Shown: positions 1-8,005 of the stretch, piece by piece
Position numbering within the stretch: position 1 is the stretch's first letter
Layout: every line of letters starts with the position of its first letter
DNA from: an uncultured Clostridia bacterium
GTDB taxonomy: Bacteria > Bacillota_A > Clostridia > TANB77 > CAG-508
Direction of reading: 5' to 3'
Assembly (NCBI GenBank): GCA_947369305.1
Contig: CANBLA010000004.1
Location: 1-30,724 of the forward strand
DNA: 30,724 bases
Notes under the pieces: model-generated
What the model was told of the DNA's origin: nothing
Seen by the model: only the letters and a program-made list of their open reading frames with translations
Databases searched by the model: none
Program-made: the position numbers and the translations under genes

Positions 1-17
1 CATTTTTTTCTTCCTTT
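1..17 (-). CDS. Start codon and ribosome site of a further downstream gene (partial)
   Basis: An ATG on the minus strand occupies the first three bases of the window. It is preceded, at a spacing of 6, by AAAGGAAG (minus strand of 10-17). It begins 19 bases after the stop of the membrane protein at 22, so it is probably the next gene of the same operon. Only the start codon is visible, so no product can be named. Confidence 0.4.
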
Positions 18-21
18 CTTT

Positions 22-1688
22 TTAATGCTTTTTCCAAACAATCATTAAAACTACAATAAATACAGCCATAGAGATTATTTTAGAAACATTCATTATTTTC
101 GTTCCTGTATATTTAATTTCTAATTCTCCCTCTTCGTTACTTTCAATCTCACAACCAATCATTCCATGTTGCGTTTCGTAGGGATATATTCTCATTCCGT
201 CAAATTTTATCGTATAACCTGGATAGTAAATAAAGGGTAACTCTAATTTAGCTTTTTGATTTTGTGTTTTTATTTTAGCTCTCATAAAAGTACCCTTTTT
301 TAAAGTCTCTTGTATCTCACAATTTCCTTCTATTACTAGAATTCCTTCTTCTCTTGTTGCAATATAAAATGTATTTTGATAGGCTTTACTTGGTAAATAT
401 TCTAATCTTCCCATTCCCGGAAGCCACTCATTATTTTGTCCTGATACACTCATAATTTCATATTGCTCTGTTTGTGGAACTTGATTTGCAGTTGGTATTG
501 CATAGTGTTTCGAAAAAATATAAAGAACACAGATACTTCCAATTACAAATACATCTTTTATATTGAATTTTTTTATTAGCATAGACATATTTATACTCGC
601 TATAATCGCAAAGAAAAAGCTTGAAAATAATAACAATCTCCATGGGAACTGGATAATATAAAAACAATCTGGCAACCATTTCCAAAAAAAATATTGGGTA
701 GTCATTAACATACTAATAATTCCAGAAATAAGAAAAAATAAATATTCTTTTCTATTTTCTTCTAACTTTCGAAAAGCCATAACCGAAAAAATTAGCATAA
801 TTATTACAGGCAAACCAATTTCAAATATAAAAGTATTATGATTTGATGTAATAACTAAATCCTTCCATTTTAAAGCATGCATTAGGAAACTTTCTTGGTT
901 TGCCATTGCATTTGTTTCATAAACTCTATAGTCCGTATCAAATTTTGTTTCTAAAAGTGGCATCCAATAGAAACTCGTAATTAGTAAAATCAAAATTAGG
1001 TCGATGACTAAGCCTTTTTTTACACGTGTATAAGTTAAATTTTTGATATTAACAAGACAATAAATACCAGCAAAAATAGCTGTTAAAACAGCCGAAATAT
1101 TATGGGATAAAATTAGTCCGGCAACTTCCGAAATATCAAATAATAATGATTTTTTTCGGTATTAAATAAATGATAAAGTCCTAAAAATACCAATGGTATA
1201 AATACAAATGCCATTGTTTCACCTACCGCGTGCCTTATATAAATATCTGTAAAAAAATAAGGTGATGACATGTATATAAAGCTAGCTAACAATGCCGTAT
1301 TTCCATTTTGTGTCATTTCTTTTATAAATTTATACATTAAAAAACCAGCTAGAAATAAAATAGCACACATGGTTATTTTAAATCCTAAATTAAATGCTCC
1401 AACAATAAGGCTGATTACAATTATAATATCTACTGAAAGTGGACCATAAAATAAATTCCAAGAATAACCAAATCCATTTACAAAATCTGAAATAATATTT
1501 TCATTTCCATTTTGAACTATGGATTGATACGTTCCAAAAGCCCTCATCAAATGTTGACTTCCGTCATCAAAAAATATATCTTTTTCTTGTCTAAACATAG
1601 GAAGTGATAAAAGAATGGCTAATAGCAATAGACATATTATATCGACAGTTATTCTATCTTCTTTTATTTTATGTCGTAAGTTTTTCAA
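22..1688 (-). CDS. Multi-pass membrane protein, YfhO/PTPS-related GT-C-like, read through two CGG frameshifts
   Basis: Reconstructed 554-aa polytopic membrane protein. Translation starts at TTG 1688, seven bases after a strong GAGGAGG. The N-terminal part has a first helix (about residues 18-32), then DDGSQHLMRA, which resembles the acidic loop of GT-C-type membrane glycosyltransferases, then several helices. The C-terminal part holds more helices, a soluble beta-rich domain with WLPGMGRLEYLP, and a final helix ending in WKKH. This layout matches clostridial membrane proteins of the YfhO or PTPS-related kind, which are thought to act on cell-surface glycans; the substrate cannot be read. The open frame ends five codons after CGG 1130-1128. 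Skipping that C gives Gly-Ser-Cys and then a second in-frame CGG (1120-1118); skipping its C gives GLILSHNIS, typical of this family, and joins the downstream frame to its stop at 22. The gene follows the deaminase in one operon: its ribosome site lies at the deaminase stop. Confidence 0.7.
1118..1120 (-). other. Second CGG +1 frameshift site in the YfhO-like gene
   Basis: This CGG is in frame only if the first shift at 1130 has occurred. Skipping its C gives GGA CTA ATT, that is GLILSHNIS, and enters the frame that stays open to 22. The two shifts together change frame by two. Confidence 0.65.
1128..1130 (-). other. First CGG +1 frameshift site in the YfhO-like gene
   Basis: The codon after TTT (residue 186) is CGG. 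Read as Arg, the frame stops after four more codons. Skipping the C gives GGA AGT TGC (Gly187-Ser-Cys189), and the next codon is again CGG. This site alone does not rescue the gene, because a stop follows six codons after the second CGG. Confidence 0.65.
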
Positions 1689-1699
1689 ATTTTCCTCCT

Positions 1700-2194
1700 C
1701 TAGTATGATAATTTTCCTTCTAGATATTCATCATTTTCAATCCAATCTTGAACATCATATACTACATATTCTTGTTTGTATTTTCGGACAATAACTTTCT
1801 TTATGCCACTATTAATAATTAATTTTCTGCACATTAAACATGGTGCTGCACCTTCTTCGTAATCATTATTTTCTGTTCGATAGCCAACCAAATATAGTGT
1901 TCCTCCTAGCATTTCTTGGCGTGAACTACTGATAATAGCATTTTGTTCACTATGTACAGAACGACAAGCATCATAGCCACCGTGACGCGTTTCAGGTAAC
2001 ATCTTTTTCTTCATGCAATAGCCTAAATCACAGCAATTAACTCTTCCTCTTGGTGCTCCACAATAACCTGTCGCAATGATTTGGTCATGATTAACAATAA
2101 CACTTCCATATTTTTTTCTAAGACAAGTAGCTCGACTAGCAACTGTTTCTGCAATATCTAAATAATAGTTTTCTTTATCAATTCGATTTGGCAT
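1700..2194 (-). CDS. dCMP deaminase family protein (ComEB-like)
   Basis: A 164-aa cytosolic zinc deaminase expected to convert dCMP to dUMP for thymidylate synthesis. The catalytic signature is complete: HSE at residues 81-83 (zinc ligand His81 and catalytic Glu83) and PCLMC with Cys119 and Cys122. Extra cysteines at 54, 55, 60 and 77 resemble the second zinc site of phage-T4-type dCMP deaminases. The length is close to the usual 150-190 aa. ATG 2194 is preceded by AAGGGAG and lies just downstream of a good sigma-A promoter. The gene is the first of an operon with the YfhO-like membrane protein. Its conserved Arg70 codon is CGT, showing that CGT is a normal arginine codon here. A related nucleotide or tRNA deaminase is less likely because of the DYEEGAAPCLMC context. 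Confidence 0.88.
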   Translation of the reverse strand: MPNRIDKENYYLDIAETVASRATCLRKKYGSVIVNHDQIIATGYCGAPRGRVNCCDLGYCMKKKMLPETRHGGYDACRSVHSEQNAIISSSRQEMLGGTLYLVGYRTENNDYEEGAAPCLMCRKLIINSGIKKVIVRKYKQEYVVYDVQDWIENDEYLEGKLSY

Positions 2195-2218
2195 GTTTTT
2201 TTCTCCCTTATGGGAAGT

Positions 2219-2247
2219 ATTATAACATTGTTTTATTCATTTAGCAA
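2219..2247 (-). promoter_or_regulatory. Sigma-A promoter of the dCMP deaminase operon
   Basis: On the minus strand, TTGCTA (2247-2242), a 17-base spacer, then TATAAT (2224-2219). It lies between the upstream terminator and the ribosome site, about 25 bases before ATG 2194. Confidence 0.75.
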
Positions 2248-2250
2248 TAA

Positions 2251-2287
2251 AAAATTGAAATAAAACTCTTTATTTTATCTCAATTTT
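2251..2287 (-). terminator. Rho-independent terminator after the pseudopilin-like gene
   Basis: Two 15-base arms (2251-2265 and 2273-2287) pair fully, with one G-U, around a 7-base loop. On the minus strand the second arm runs into T-rich sequence. The stem is almost all A-T, so it may be weak. It sits 12 bases after the stop of the gene at 2299. Confidence 0.6.
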
Positions 2288-2298
2288 AAATCACAATT

Positions 2299-3795
2299 TT
2301 AATTGTTTTGTACTAATGTCACTCCCATAACTTCTACTTGTACATTGGATTGGTTATAGCTCACAAATTCAACTCCACTTTTTACTTCGTTTAAAGTAAA
2401 GGTAGCAGAAGGTCTTCCCGAGCTTTGTGTAAATACAGGAATAACTGTCTCAGTACCCGCACTACAATAACTACGAAAATTACAATTATTAATAGAAATT
2501 CCATCCCAATAAACTGTATAAGAACCTACTGGTAATTTTACATATGGTCCATATTGACAAGCATTAGATTTTGGGAGTAATATAGATGTACCTTTTACTG
2601 TTGCACCATTGGTTCCATACATTCCCTTCCCAACGCAGAATGTATAATTAATTAAAAGATTTTCTACTTTTATCGTTTTTACGATTTCATTACCGCTATT
2701 ATCTTTTGCATATACTGTATAGATTTTATCCCCTGTCAAATCGTTATAAAGATTCATTGTATCAAAATAAGATTGTGTTGTTACTTCAATAGCTGTATTC
2801 GAAGAAATATTGATACCAGCATTATTAAAATAGCTTAAGTCTCTTGAGCCAGCTGCCCATTTTACTACACTTATTCCAGATTCTCCATCAAAAGTCTGCG
2901 TTCGAATCGTTTGAGAAGTTGCTTTTGTTAGGCTTTCTTGGGTCAAAGTAAGATTAGGAGCTGTATTATCTAGCCAAAATGTTCCTGTTGATTTGACTAT
3001 TTCTGTTTGTTTATTTCCTTGTGTATTTTGTAAATCCTCGGGAACTATCCATAAGTAGTATTTTCCTGTCAAATCACTAGAAGTTGCTTCAAATAAAACC
3101 ATTTTTTCCCCGTCTTGATAACTCACATTAGCATCAGTATAAGAAGTTGGTTCTGTTGTTAAACTTGTACTCCAGCCATATTTTATCTTGGCTCCTTGTT
3201 TTAGTCCAATCTTATCTTTTATTGTCCCTCTTACAGTAGCCGTTTTTGCCCAAGTAGTACTTTCATTCAAATTTAGCTCAATCGTTGGAGCACCTTGCTC
3301 ATTTCCTCCCATTAAATTAGGAATTAATTGATCCCCACCTTCTAAGTCATATTGCCTATAATATATTTTTCCGTCTCTTTTGACACCCTTTTCAGCTATT
3401 ACATTACGTGTTTTAAAATTAATAAAAACTGCTATATCTTGATCTTTTAAGCCAATTTCTTTTGCTAAGTCTTGTGGTGTAAAATACGAGTAATTTTCTA
3501 TATTAGAATCTAATTCTTCGTTCCATGAATTCTTTTTATCGATTGTATCAGCTGCGATAATATTAGAAAATACTTGTTTTTTCTCTTCCGTTATTTCAGC
3601 ATACTCACCTACATTATTCTGTTCAGCAATATGATCAACCCTAGTTTGAATTGCTTTCATTTTAGCAATAAAGTTCTGTACTTTTGTTATATTATAAGCA
3701 TCTAGATTTACCATTACTGTTATGCTAGAAAGTATTACTAATATAACAATTGTAATTGTTAACGAAATCATTGTTATACCATTATTTTTTTTCAT
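2299..3795 (-). CDS. Pseudopilin-like surface protein with Ig-like region
   Basis: A 498-aa protein with a class III (type IV pilin-like) signal: MKKNNG followed by a hydrophobic helix beginning ITMISLTITIVILVIL. The glycine would be the prepilin peptidase site. Position 5 after the cleavage site is Ser, not the Glu that drives polymerisation in true major pilins, so this may be a membrane-anchored pseudopilin rather than a fibre subunit. After a helical stretch (about 30-60), the mid region holds a beta-rich, Ig-like module (about 275-380: DNTAPNLTL to YTVYAKDNSGNEIVKTI), and the C-terminus is another beta-rich domain. This suggests an adhesin or a glycan-binding surface protein. It follows the cyclophilin-like gene by 32 bases (AAAGGAG, spacing 10), in one operon. 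A second protein with a similar leader lies at 22490-23902. Confidence 0.75.
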   Translation of the reverse strand: MKKNNGITMISLTITIVILVILSSITVMVNLDAYNITKVQNFIAKMKAIQTRVDHIAEQNNVGEYAEITEEKKQVFSNIIAADTIDKKNSWNEELDSNIENYSYFTPQDLAKEIGLKDQDIAVFINFKTRNVIAEKGVKRDGKIYYRQYDLEGGDQLIPNLMGGNEQGAPTIELNLNESTTWAKTATVRGTIKDKIGLKQGAKIKYGWSTSLTTEPTSYTDANVSYQDGEKMVLFEATSSDLTGKYYLWIVPEDLQNTQGNKQTEIVKSTGTFWLDNTAPNLTLTQESLTKATSQTIRTQTFDGESGISVVKWAAGSRDLSYFNNAGINISSNTAIEVTTQSYFDTMNLYNDLTGDKIYTVYAKDNSGNEIVKTIKVENLLINYTFCVGKGMYGTNGATVKGTSILLPKSNACQYGPYVKLPVGSYTVYWDGISINNCNFRSYCSAGTETVIPVFTQSSGRPSATFTLNEVKSGVEFVSYNQSNVQVEVMGVTLVQNN

Positions 3796-3827
3796 GCAGG
3801 TTAAGCTCCTTTCCTATCTTTTGTGGG

Positions 3828-4613
3828 TTAGTTTGTATAATATTGACTGTATAAATCGTTCATATAACTTTGTATATCAAAAGCTTCATGTGTTTCTGGC
3901 TTACCATAGTCGACTCCATATTTTTCGACGGTTGCATTGGTTATTACTGGCATGGTAGTAAATTCTCGAATAGAGCTTGTACTTCCTTCTTCTGGTTCTG
4001 CCATTTGAACCTCATGATAGATTTTTTCTAATATATCTAACCCTTCTATTACTTTGCCAAATGCACAATAAACCCCATTTAAATCAGCTGTATCTTCCAT
4101 CATAACAGAAAAGGCTGCACTACCTGAATTATAGCCTTCTTCTTTTAGTCCATACGAAGAATAATCGGAACGGTTAAGAGATAATACGCCTTTTTCATGT
4201 CTTAATGTGTTTTGTTCAAATCCATTAGCAATAAACTCTCCATTAATTTCATAAAAATAATCGTCGTCCGAATCTGCTTCAATTGAATTATCAATCAGAC
4301 TGATGGATGGTCCTTTGGTGTCTTCTTCTGAATTTCGTGCCATATATAAACACATTTCATCTTTTCCATAAATAACTTTATTATTATAATAGCCCGCTTC
4401 AATTAATGCTATTACATTTGTAACTGTGTTTGGCGCATATTCTGGGTATAGTTCCATTTTTATCGTGCCATAATCTTGCATCTCAAACGTTGCTACTGGG
4501 TTTTGCATTTCGTCTGTCACGGATTTCATTCCATTATATAGTAATATTCCAATCAAAACAATTAAAGCAATCAGAATTCCACTAAACACCATTAATTTTA
4601 TTTTCTCTTTCAT
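3828..4613 (-). CDS. Membrane-anchored cyclophilin-type peptidyl-prolyl isomerase-like protein
   Basis: A 261-aa protein with an N-terminal membrane helix (about residues 7-27) and an outward-facing cyclophilin fold. GTIKMELYPEYAPNTVTN matches the cyclophilin opening strand and helix, and DLNGVYCAFGKVIEGLDILEKI matches the closing part (usually DG-H-VFGKVVEGMDV). The catalytic segment differs from the family: where FHRVIxxFMIQGGD is expected, the protein reads KVIYGKDEMCLYMARN, so the catalytic Arg and the Gln are not there. It may be a binding or chaperone version without normal isomerase activity. ATG 4613 has AAAGGAC upstream. It lies between radA (17 bases) and the pseudopilin-like gene (32 bases), which suggests that it helps fold exported surface proteins; this is inference. 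Confidence 0.8.
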   Translation of the reverse strand: MKEKIKLMVFSGILIALIVLIGILLYNGMKSVTDEMQNPVATFEMQDYGTIKMELYPEYAPNTVTNVIALIEAGYYNNKVIYGKDEMCLYMARNSEEDTKGPSISLIDNSIEADSDDDYFYEINGEFIANGFEQNTLRHEKGVLSLNRSDYSSYGLKEEGYNSGSAAFSVMMEDTADLNGVYCAFGKVIEGLDILEKIYHEVQMAEPEEGSTSSIREFTTMPVITNATVEKYGVDYGKPETHEAFDIQSYMNDLYSQYYTN

Positions 4614-4629
4614 TTTATTTTTGTCCTTT

Positions 4630-5992
4630 CTATTTTAATTTCAAAAGTCTCAATGCATCTATTACATTCTTGACTCCTATTATATCTAATTTATAATCGT
4701 CTTTCAAGTTCTTTTTATTAGTTTCTGGTATTATCACTTTTTTATAACCTAATTTTTCAACTTCCTTTACTCTTTTTTCAATCATATTTATACTTCTAAC
4801 TTCTCCCGTCAAACCAACTTCGCCAATAACTGCAACCTGCTTATCAATTGGAATATTTTTAAAACTTGAAGCAACCGATAAAACAATTCCTAAATCTAAA
4901 GCTGGTTCATTGACACGCATTCCACCCACAATATTCAAATATACATCTTGTGAACTTAAATTAATTCCTGCTCTTTTTTCCAAAACTGCCATTAATAAAA
5001 CTAAACGATTGTAATCAATTCCATTTGCTGTTCTTCTTGGTAAGCCAAACACAGTAGGTGTCGATAAAGCTTGCATTTCCAAAAGAATTGGTCGTGTTCC
5101 TTCCAAACTTGCCACAATTACAGAACCGGTTGTTCCTTCTTCTCGTTCTGAAATCAATACAGAAGAAGGATCATTGATTTCTTGCAAACCTTCATTTTGC
5201 ATTTCAAACATACCAATTTCATTGGTGGATCCAAAGCGATTTTTAACTCCTCGCAAAATTCGATAAGCAAAATATCGTTCCCCTTCTAAATACAAAACTG
5301 TGTCTACCATATGTTCTAAAACTCTTGGTCCTGCTATGTTTCCATCTTTAGTAACATGACCAATAATAATCGTTGTAATTTGTTTTTGCTTACACATTTT
5401 CATCACACGTGCTGTGATTTCTCTTACTTGGCTGACACTTCCAGGTGCTGACGTAATTTCCTCCGAATACATAGTTTGTACAGAATCAATAATAACAAAA
5501 TCTGGTTCACATTTTTCCAAAGCGCTTTCGACATTATCAATATCTGTTTCAGATAAAAAAAGTAAATTTTCATTATGAATATTCAGTCTATCAGCCCTCA
5601 ATTTAATTTGTTCTGCCGATTCTTCACCAGAAATATATAAAATTTTACCTTTAACTTTGACACGATCACAAATCTGCAAAATCAAAGTTGATTTTCCAAT
5701 CCCCGGTTCACCACCGAAGAAGTGTTAGTGAACCTTTCACAAATCCACCACCTAAAACTCTGTCTAATTCTTTTACTTCTGTTTGAATGCGAATAGTCGT
5801 TTTTTTCTCAACTTCATTTAATTTGATAACTTCACTTTTTGTCTTATTTTTCTCTTTATTGGTACTATTTTCTATTACTTTTTCTTCTACAAAAGTGTTC
5901 CATTTTCCACATGCTGGACATTTGCCCAACCATTTTGAAGATTCATAACCACATTCATTACAAAAAAATACGATGGTTTGCTTTTTTGCCAT
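4630..5992 (-). CDS. radA: DNA repair protein RadA, expressed through a CGG +1 frameshift
   Basis: RadA is a RecA-like ATPase that drives branch migration in recombinational repair. Start is ATG 5992 with AAAGGA upstream. The N-terminal zinc finger has Cys11, Cys14, Cys25 and Cys28. The open frame stops two codons after CGG 5716-5714. If the C is skipped, residue 93 is glycine and the Walker A GGEPGIGKST (93-102) is restored, followed by Walker B FVIIDS, the RadA-specific KNRFG motif (its Arg codon is CGC) and the C-terminal Lon-like domain (GGMRVNEPALDL). The reconstructed length of 453 aa equals the family norm of about 455. A natural null mutation would leave a 94-residue fragment, yet the 350 codons downstream show no decay. 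It lies in an operon after the GH15 gene (20 bases) and before the cyclophilin-like gene. Confidence 0.9.
5714..5716 (-). other. CGG +1 frameshift site in radA
   Basis: The order is CTT, then CGG TGG TGA. Reading Arg-Trp ends at TGA at once. Skipping the C gives GGT GGT GAA (Gly-Gly-Glu), the start of the RadA Walker A motif. It is the only one of the seven sites followed by T instead of A. Confidence 0.75.
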
Positions 5993-6012
5993 TATTACAT
6001 CCTTTCTTTTTC

Positions 6013-7914
6013 TTAAATCAATCCTTTTTTCTTTAGTTTTTCCAGTACTACAATATACATTGCATGACTCCAAGTAAGCCCAATAATCCAAGCTGGTTTC
6101 ATAGCTTCGTTATTGACTTGTTCACCTAAAAAGCCATGTTCTTGACAAGAATTTGTGACGAATTCGAAATTTTCTAAAGCTTTTTTATCCTCTCCAACTT
6201 CTAAATTATAACAAGCCATCCATAAGTTTGCAATTGGCCAAGGATTATAGCCTCCCATATAGCGATCTTCTTCATAGCGAACATAACCACCTGTATAAGT
6301 ACGCAATGTCATATTAATCCTTTCAATAGTATTTTGAATATTTTTTTCGTCTGGAGAAAACATTTCAAATGGTGTAATCGCACCTAATATGCTAATATCA
6401 ATTTTTCTATCTTCTACATTTCTAACAAATGTTTTTTTCTTTTCATCATAAAATGTTTTTAGAACATATTCCTTAATCTCTGACATGCCTTGTTCTAATG
6501 TTTTAACTTTTTTATTAATGGTATCTATTTTTAAACGATTGTTTTCAAAAACAGATTTTAAACTTTTATAAATTTTAAGCATAGCATTAAAACTTGAAAA
6601 AATACTTGCCATGGAATATAAAGAAATGCCTTCATATTCTTCCCATAAATCATAACTTGGCAGAAATTTTCCTTTTTCACAAATTATGTCATCTACATAT
6701 TTTTGCAAATAGCCAACAGCATTTTCACACATTTTTAAATTGTTTTTTAGGAATGTTTTATCTTTGTATTTTTTGTAATGTTCATATACACCAAATACAA
6801 CACTTGCTGTTTCATCAATTTGATAACCCCAACATGGTGCTAATCTACCATCTGTATAAAAACGTTGTTGCCATCTACCAGACTTACTTTGTGTCATCTT
6901 ACAGAAGACATTATAAAACTTCTCGACTTCTGTTTTCATTCCTAAAACATCCATCGCACGTGTTACAAAAACAGCATCTCTTGTCCAGCAATAAGAATAC
7001 CTCCCACATTTGGTTTTGTCTTCATCTACTTCCATACCAGCTGAAATTCCTCCAGTCTCATCGTTGGTAAGAAGTGAAAATAATAAAATACTACGTTTAT
7101 AGATTTTTTTAATTCTTTCATCTATATCGCTTTTTTCAATGTTTAATTTATCATAATCTTTGATGTATTTTCGCCAATATTTTTTTGTGTCTTCATATTC
7201 CTTTACAATATCTATTTTTCGAATACGATTGATTTCGTTATCTAAATCATTTAATAAACAATTTTTTTGGTTATCATTCACATACACATATAAATTGATG
7301 TTGACCTCTTCGCCCGGTTTAATGGTTTTTAAATCATAACTAATAGCAGAATCAGGCGACATACCAATATAATCTTTTCCCCCAATAATTCCTTCCATCA
7401 TATTTGAATCCGCATTATTAATTTGATAAGAAAGCGGTTTTTCTTTGGCAAAAATGCATAGGGAATAATCGTGATTATATTGTAATAAACAATCATTTTT
7501 AAAAAAACCACAAGTATCATTATTAATATTGGTTAAAACTTTAGAATAAGCCAATAAATTAACGTTTAAATCAATGTTGCTTTGATTAATAAATCGATAA
7601 TTTTTGACTAATATATTTTCTGACATAGGTACAAAATCTGTTTGAATCACTTGTAAATTAAAATAAGTGTTTAAGATTTCTGTTTGTAAAATATTTGTAT
7701 CTTTTATGTATTTTTGATCATATAAATTATTGACATCATTATGTAAATATATCATGGCCGAATCATTTACTTTGACTCCAACATCAAATTGCTCAATGAA
7801 TTGTTTGTAGTCAATGGAACCGAAAAAAAGCCTTAAAAGTTGTCCTGTTTTACTAAAGCTAGCTGTTAATTTTCCATTTCCGATTATTCCATCATTAAAA
7901 TATTTTTGTTTCAT
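6013..7914 (-). CDS. Glycoside hydrolase family 15 (glucoamylase-like) protein
   Basis: A 633-aa protein without a signal peptide, so probably cytosolic. The N-terminal ~270 residues are the beta-sandwich domain usual in bacterial GH15 enzymes; the rest is an (alpha/alpha)6 barrel. Visible signatures are CWTRDA (309-314; family usually CWPRDA), DLWEE (422-426) holding one catalytic Glu, and GFLGEQV (594-600) with Glu598 as the other. The reaction would be release of glucose from alpha-glucans or related alpha-glucosides, for instance in glycogen or starch breakdown; trehalase activity is known in some family members and cannot be excluded. ATG 7914 is preceded by AAAAGGAG. It is the first gene of an operon with radA, separated from glmU by a terminator and an overlapping promoter. 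Confidence 0.85.
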   Translation of the reverse strand: MKQKYFNDGIIGNGKLTASFSKTGQLLRLFFGSIDYKQFIEQFDVGVKVNDSAMIYLHNDVNNLYDQKYIKDTNILQTEILNTYFNLQVIQTDFVPMSENILVKNYRFINQSNIDLNVNLLAYSKVLTNINNDTCGFFKNDCLLQYNHDYSLCIFAKEKPLSYQINNADSNMMEGIIGGKDYIGMSPDSAISYDLKTIKPGEEVNINLYVYVNDNQKNCLLNDLDNEINRIRKIDIVKEYEDTKKYWRKYIKDYDKLNIEKSDIDERIKKIYKRSILLFSLLTNDETGGISAGMEVDEDKTKCGRYSYCWTRDAVFVTRAMDVLGMKTEVEKFYNVFCKMTQSKSGRWQQRFYTDGRLAPCWGYQIDETASVVFGVYEHYKKYKDKTFLKNNLKMCENAVGYLQKYVDDIICEKGKFLPSYDLWEEYEGISLYSMASIFSSFNAMLKIYKSLKSVFENNRLKIDTINKKVKTLEQGMSEIKEYVLKTFYDEKKKTFVRNVEDRKIDISILGAITPFEMFSPDEKNIQNTIERINMTLRTYTGGYVRYEEDRYMGGYNPWPIANLWMACYNLEVGEDKKALENFEFVTNSCQEHGFLGEQVNNEAMKPAWIIGLTWSHAMYIVVLEKLKKKGLI

Positions 7915-7951
7915 TTCACTTTTCTCCTTTTTTCTTTGGCATGTTTTTTAT

Positions 7952-7980
7952 ATTGTATAATAAATTCAAAAAAATAACAA
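7952..7980 (-). promoter_or_regulatory. Promoter of the GH15-radA operon, overlapping the glmU terminator
   Basis: Minus strand: TTGTTA (7980-7975), 17-base spacer, TACAAT (7957-7952). The -35 box lies inside the 3' arm of the glmU terminator, so termination and initiation share sequence. Confidence 0.45.
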
Positions 7981-7999
7981 GAAAATTCTTGTTATTTTT
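7970..7999 (-). terminator. Rho-independent terminator of glmU
   Basis: Perfect 14-base inverted repeat (7970-7983 and 7986-7999) lying a few bases after the glmU stop at 8006. On the minus strand the hairpin is followed by a run of T. The stem is A-T rich. Confidence 0.75.
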
Positions 8000-8005
8000 C
8001 GTAAT

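Noticed and set aside
1144..1150. A7 homopolymer slip as the cause of the break in the YfhO-like gene
   Set aside because: Adding one A would also join the frames (…KSLLFDISEVAGL), so it is possible, but two CGG skips explain the join by the rule seen in five other genes. Kept as an alternative.
22..1688. The YfhO-like, radA, VanZ, small membrane and addA genes as pseudogenes
   Set aside because: All six have one and the same kind of break, no other stops or frame losses, intact motifs on both sides and normal length after the C-skip. Random decay would give mixed lesions.
6594..7070. Plus-strand open frame of 158 codons inside the GH15 gene
   Set aside because: Shadow of the real minus-strand gene; composition rich in His, Leu and Phe as in antisense frames, and no ribosome site.
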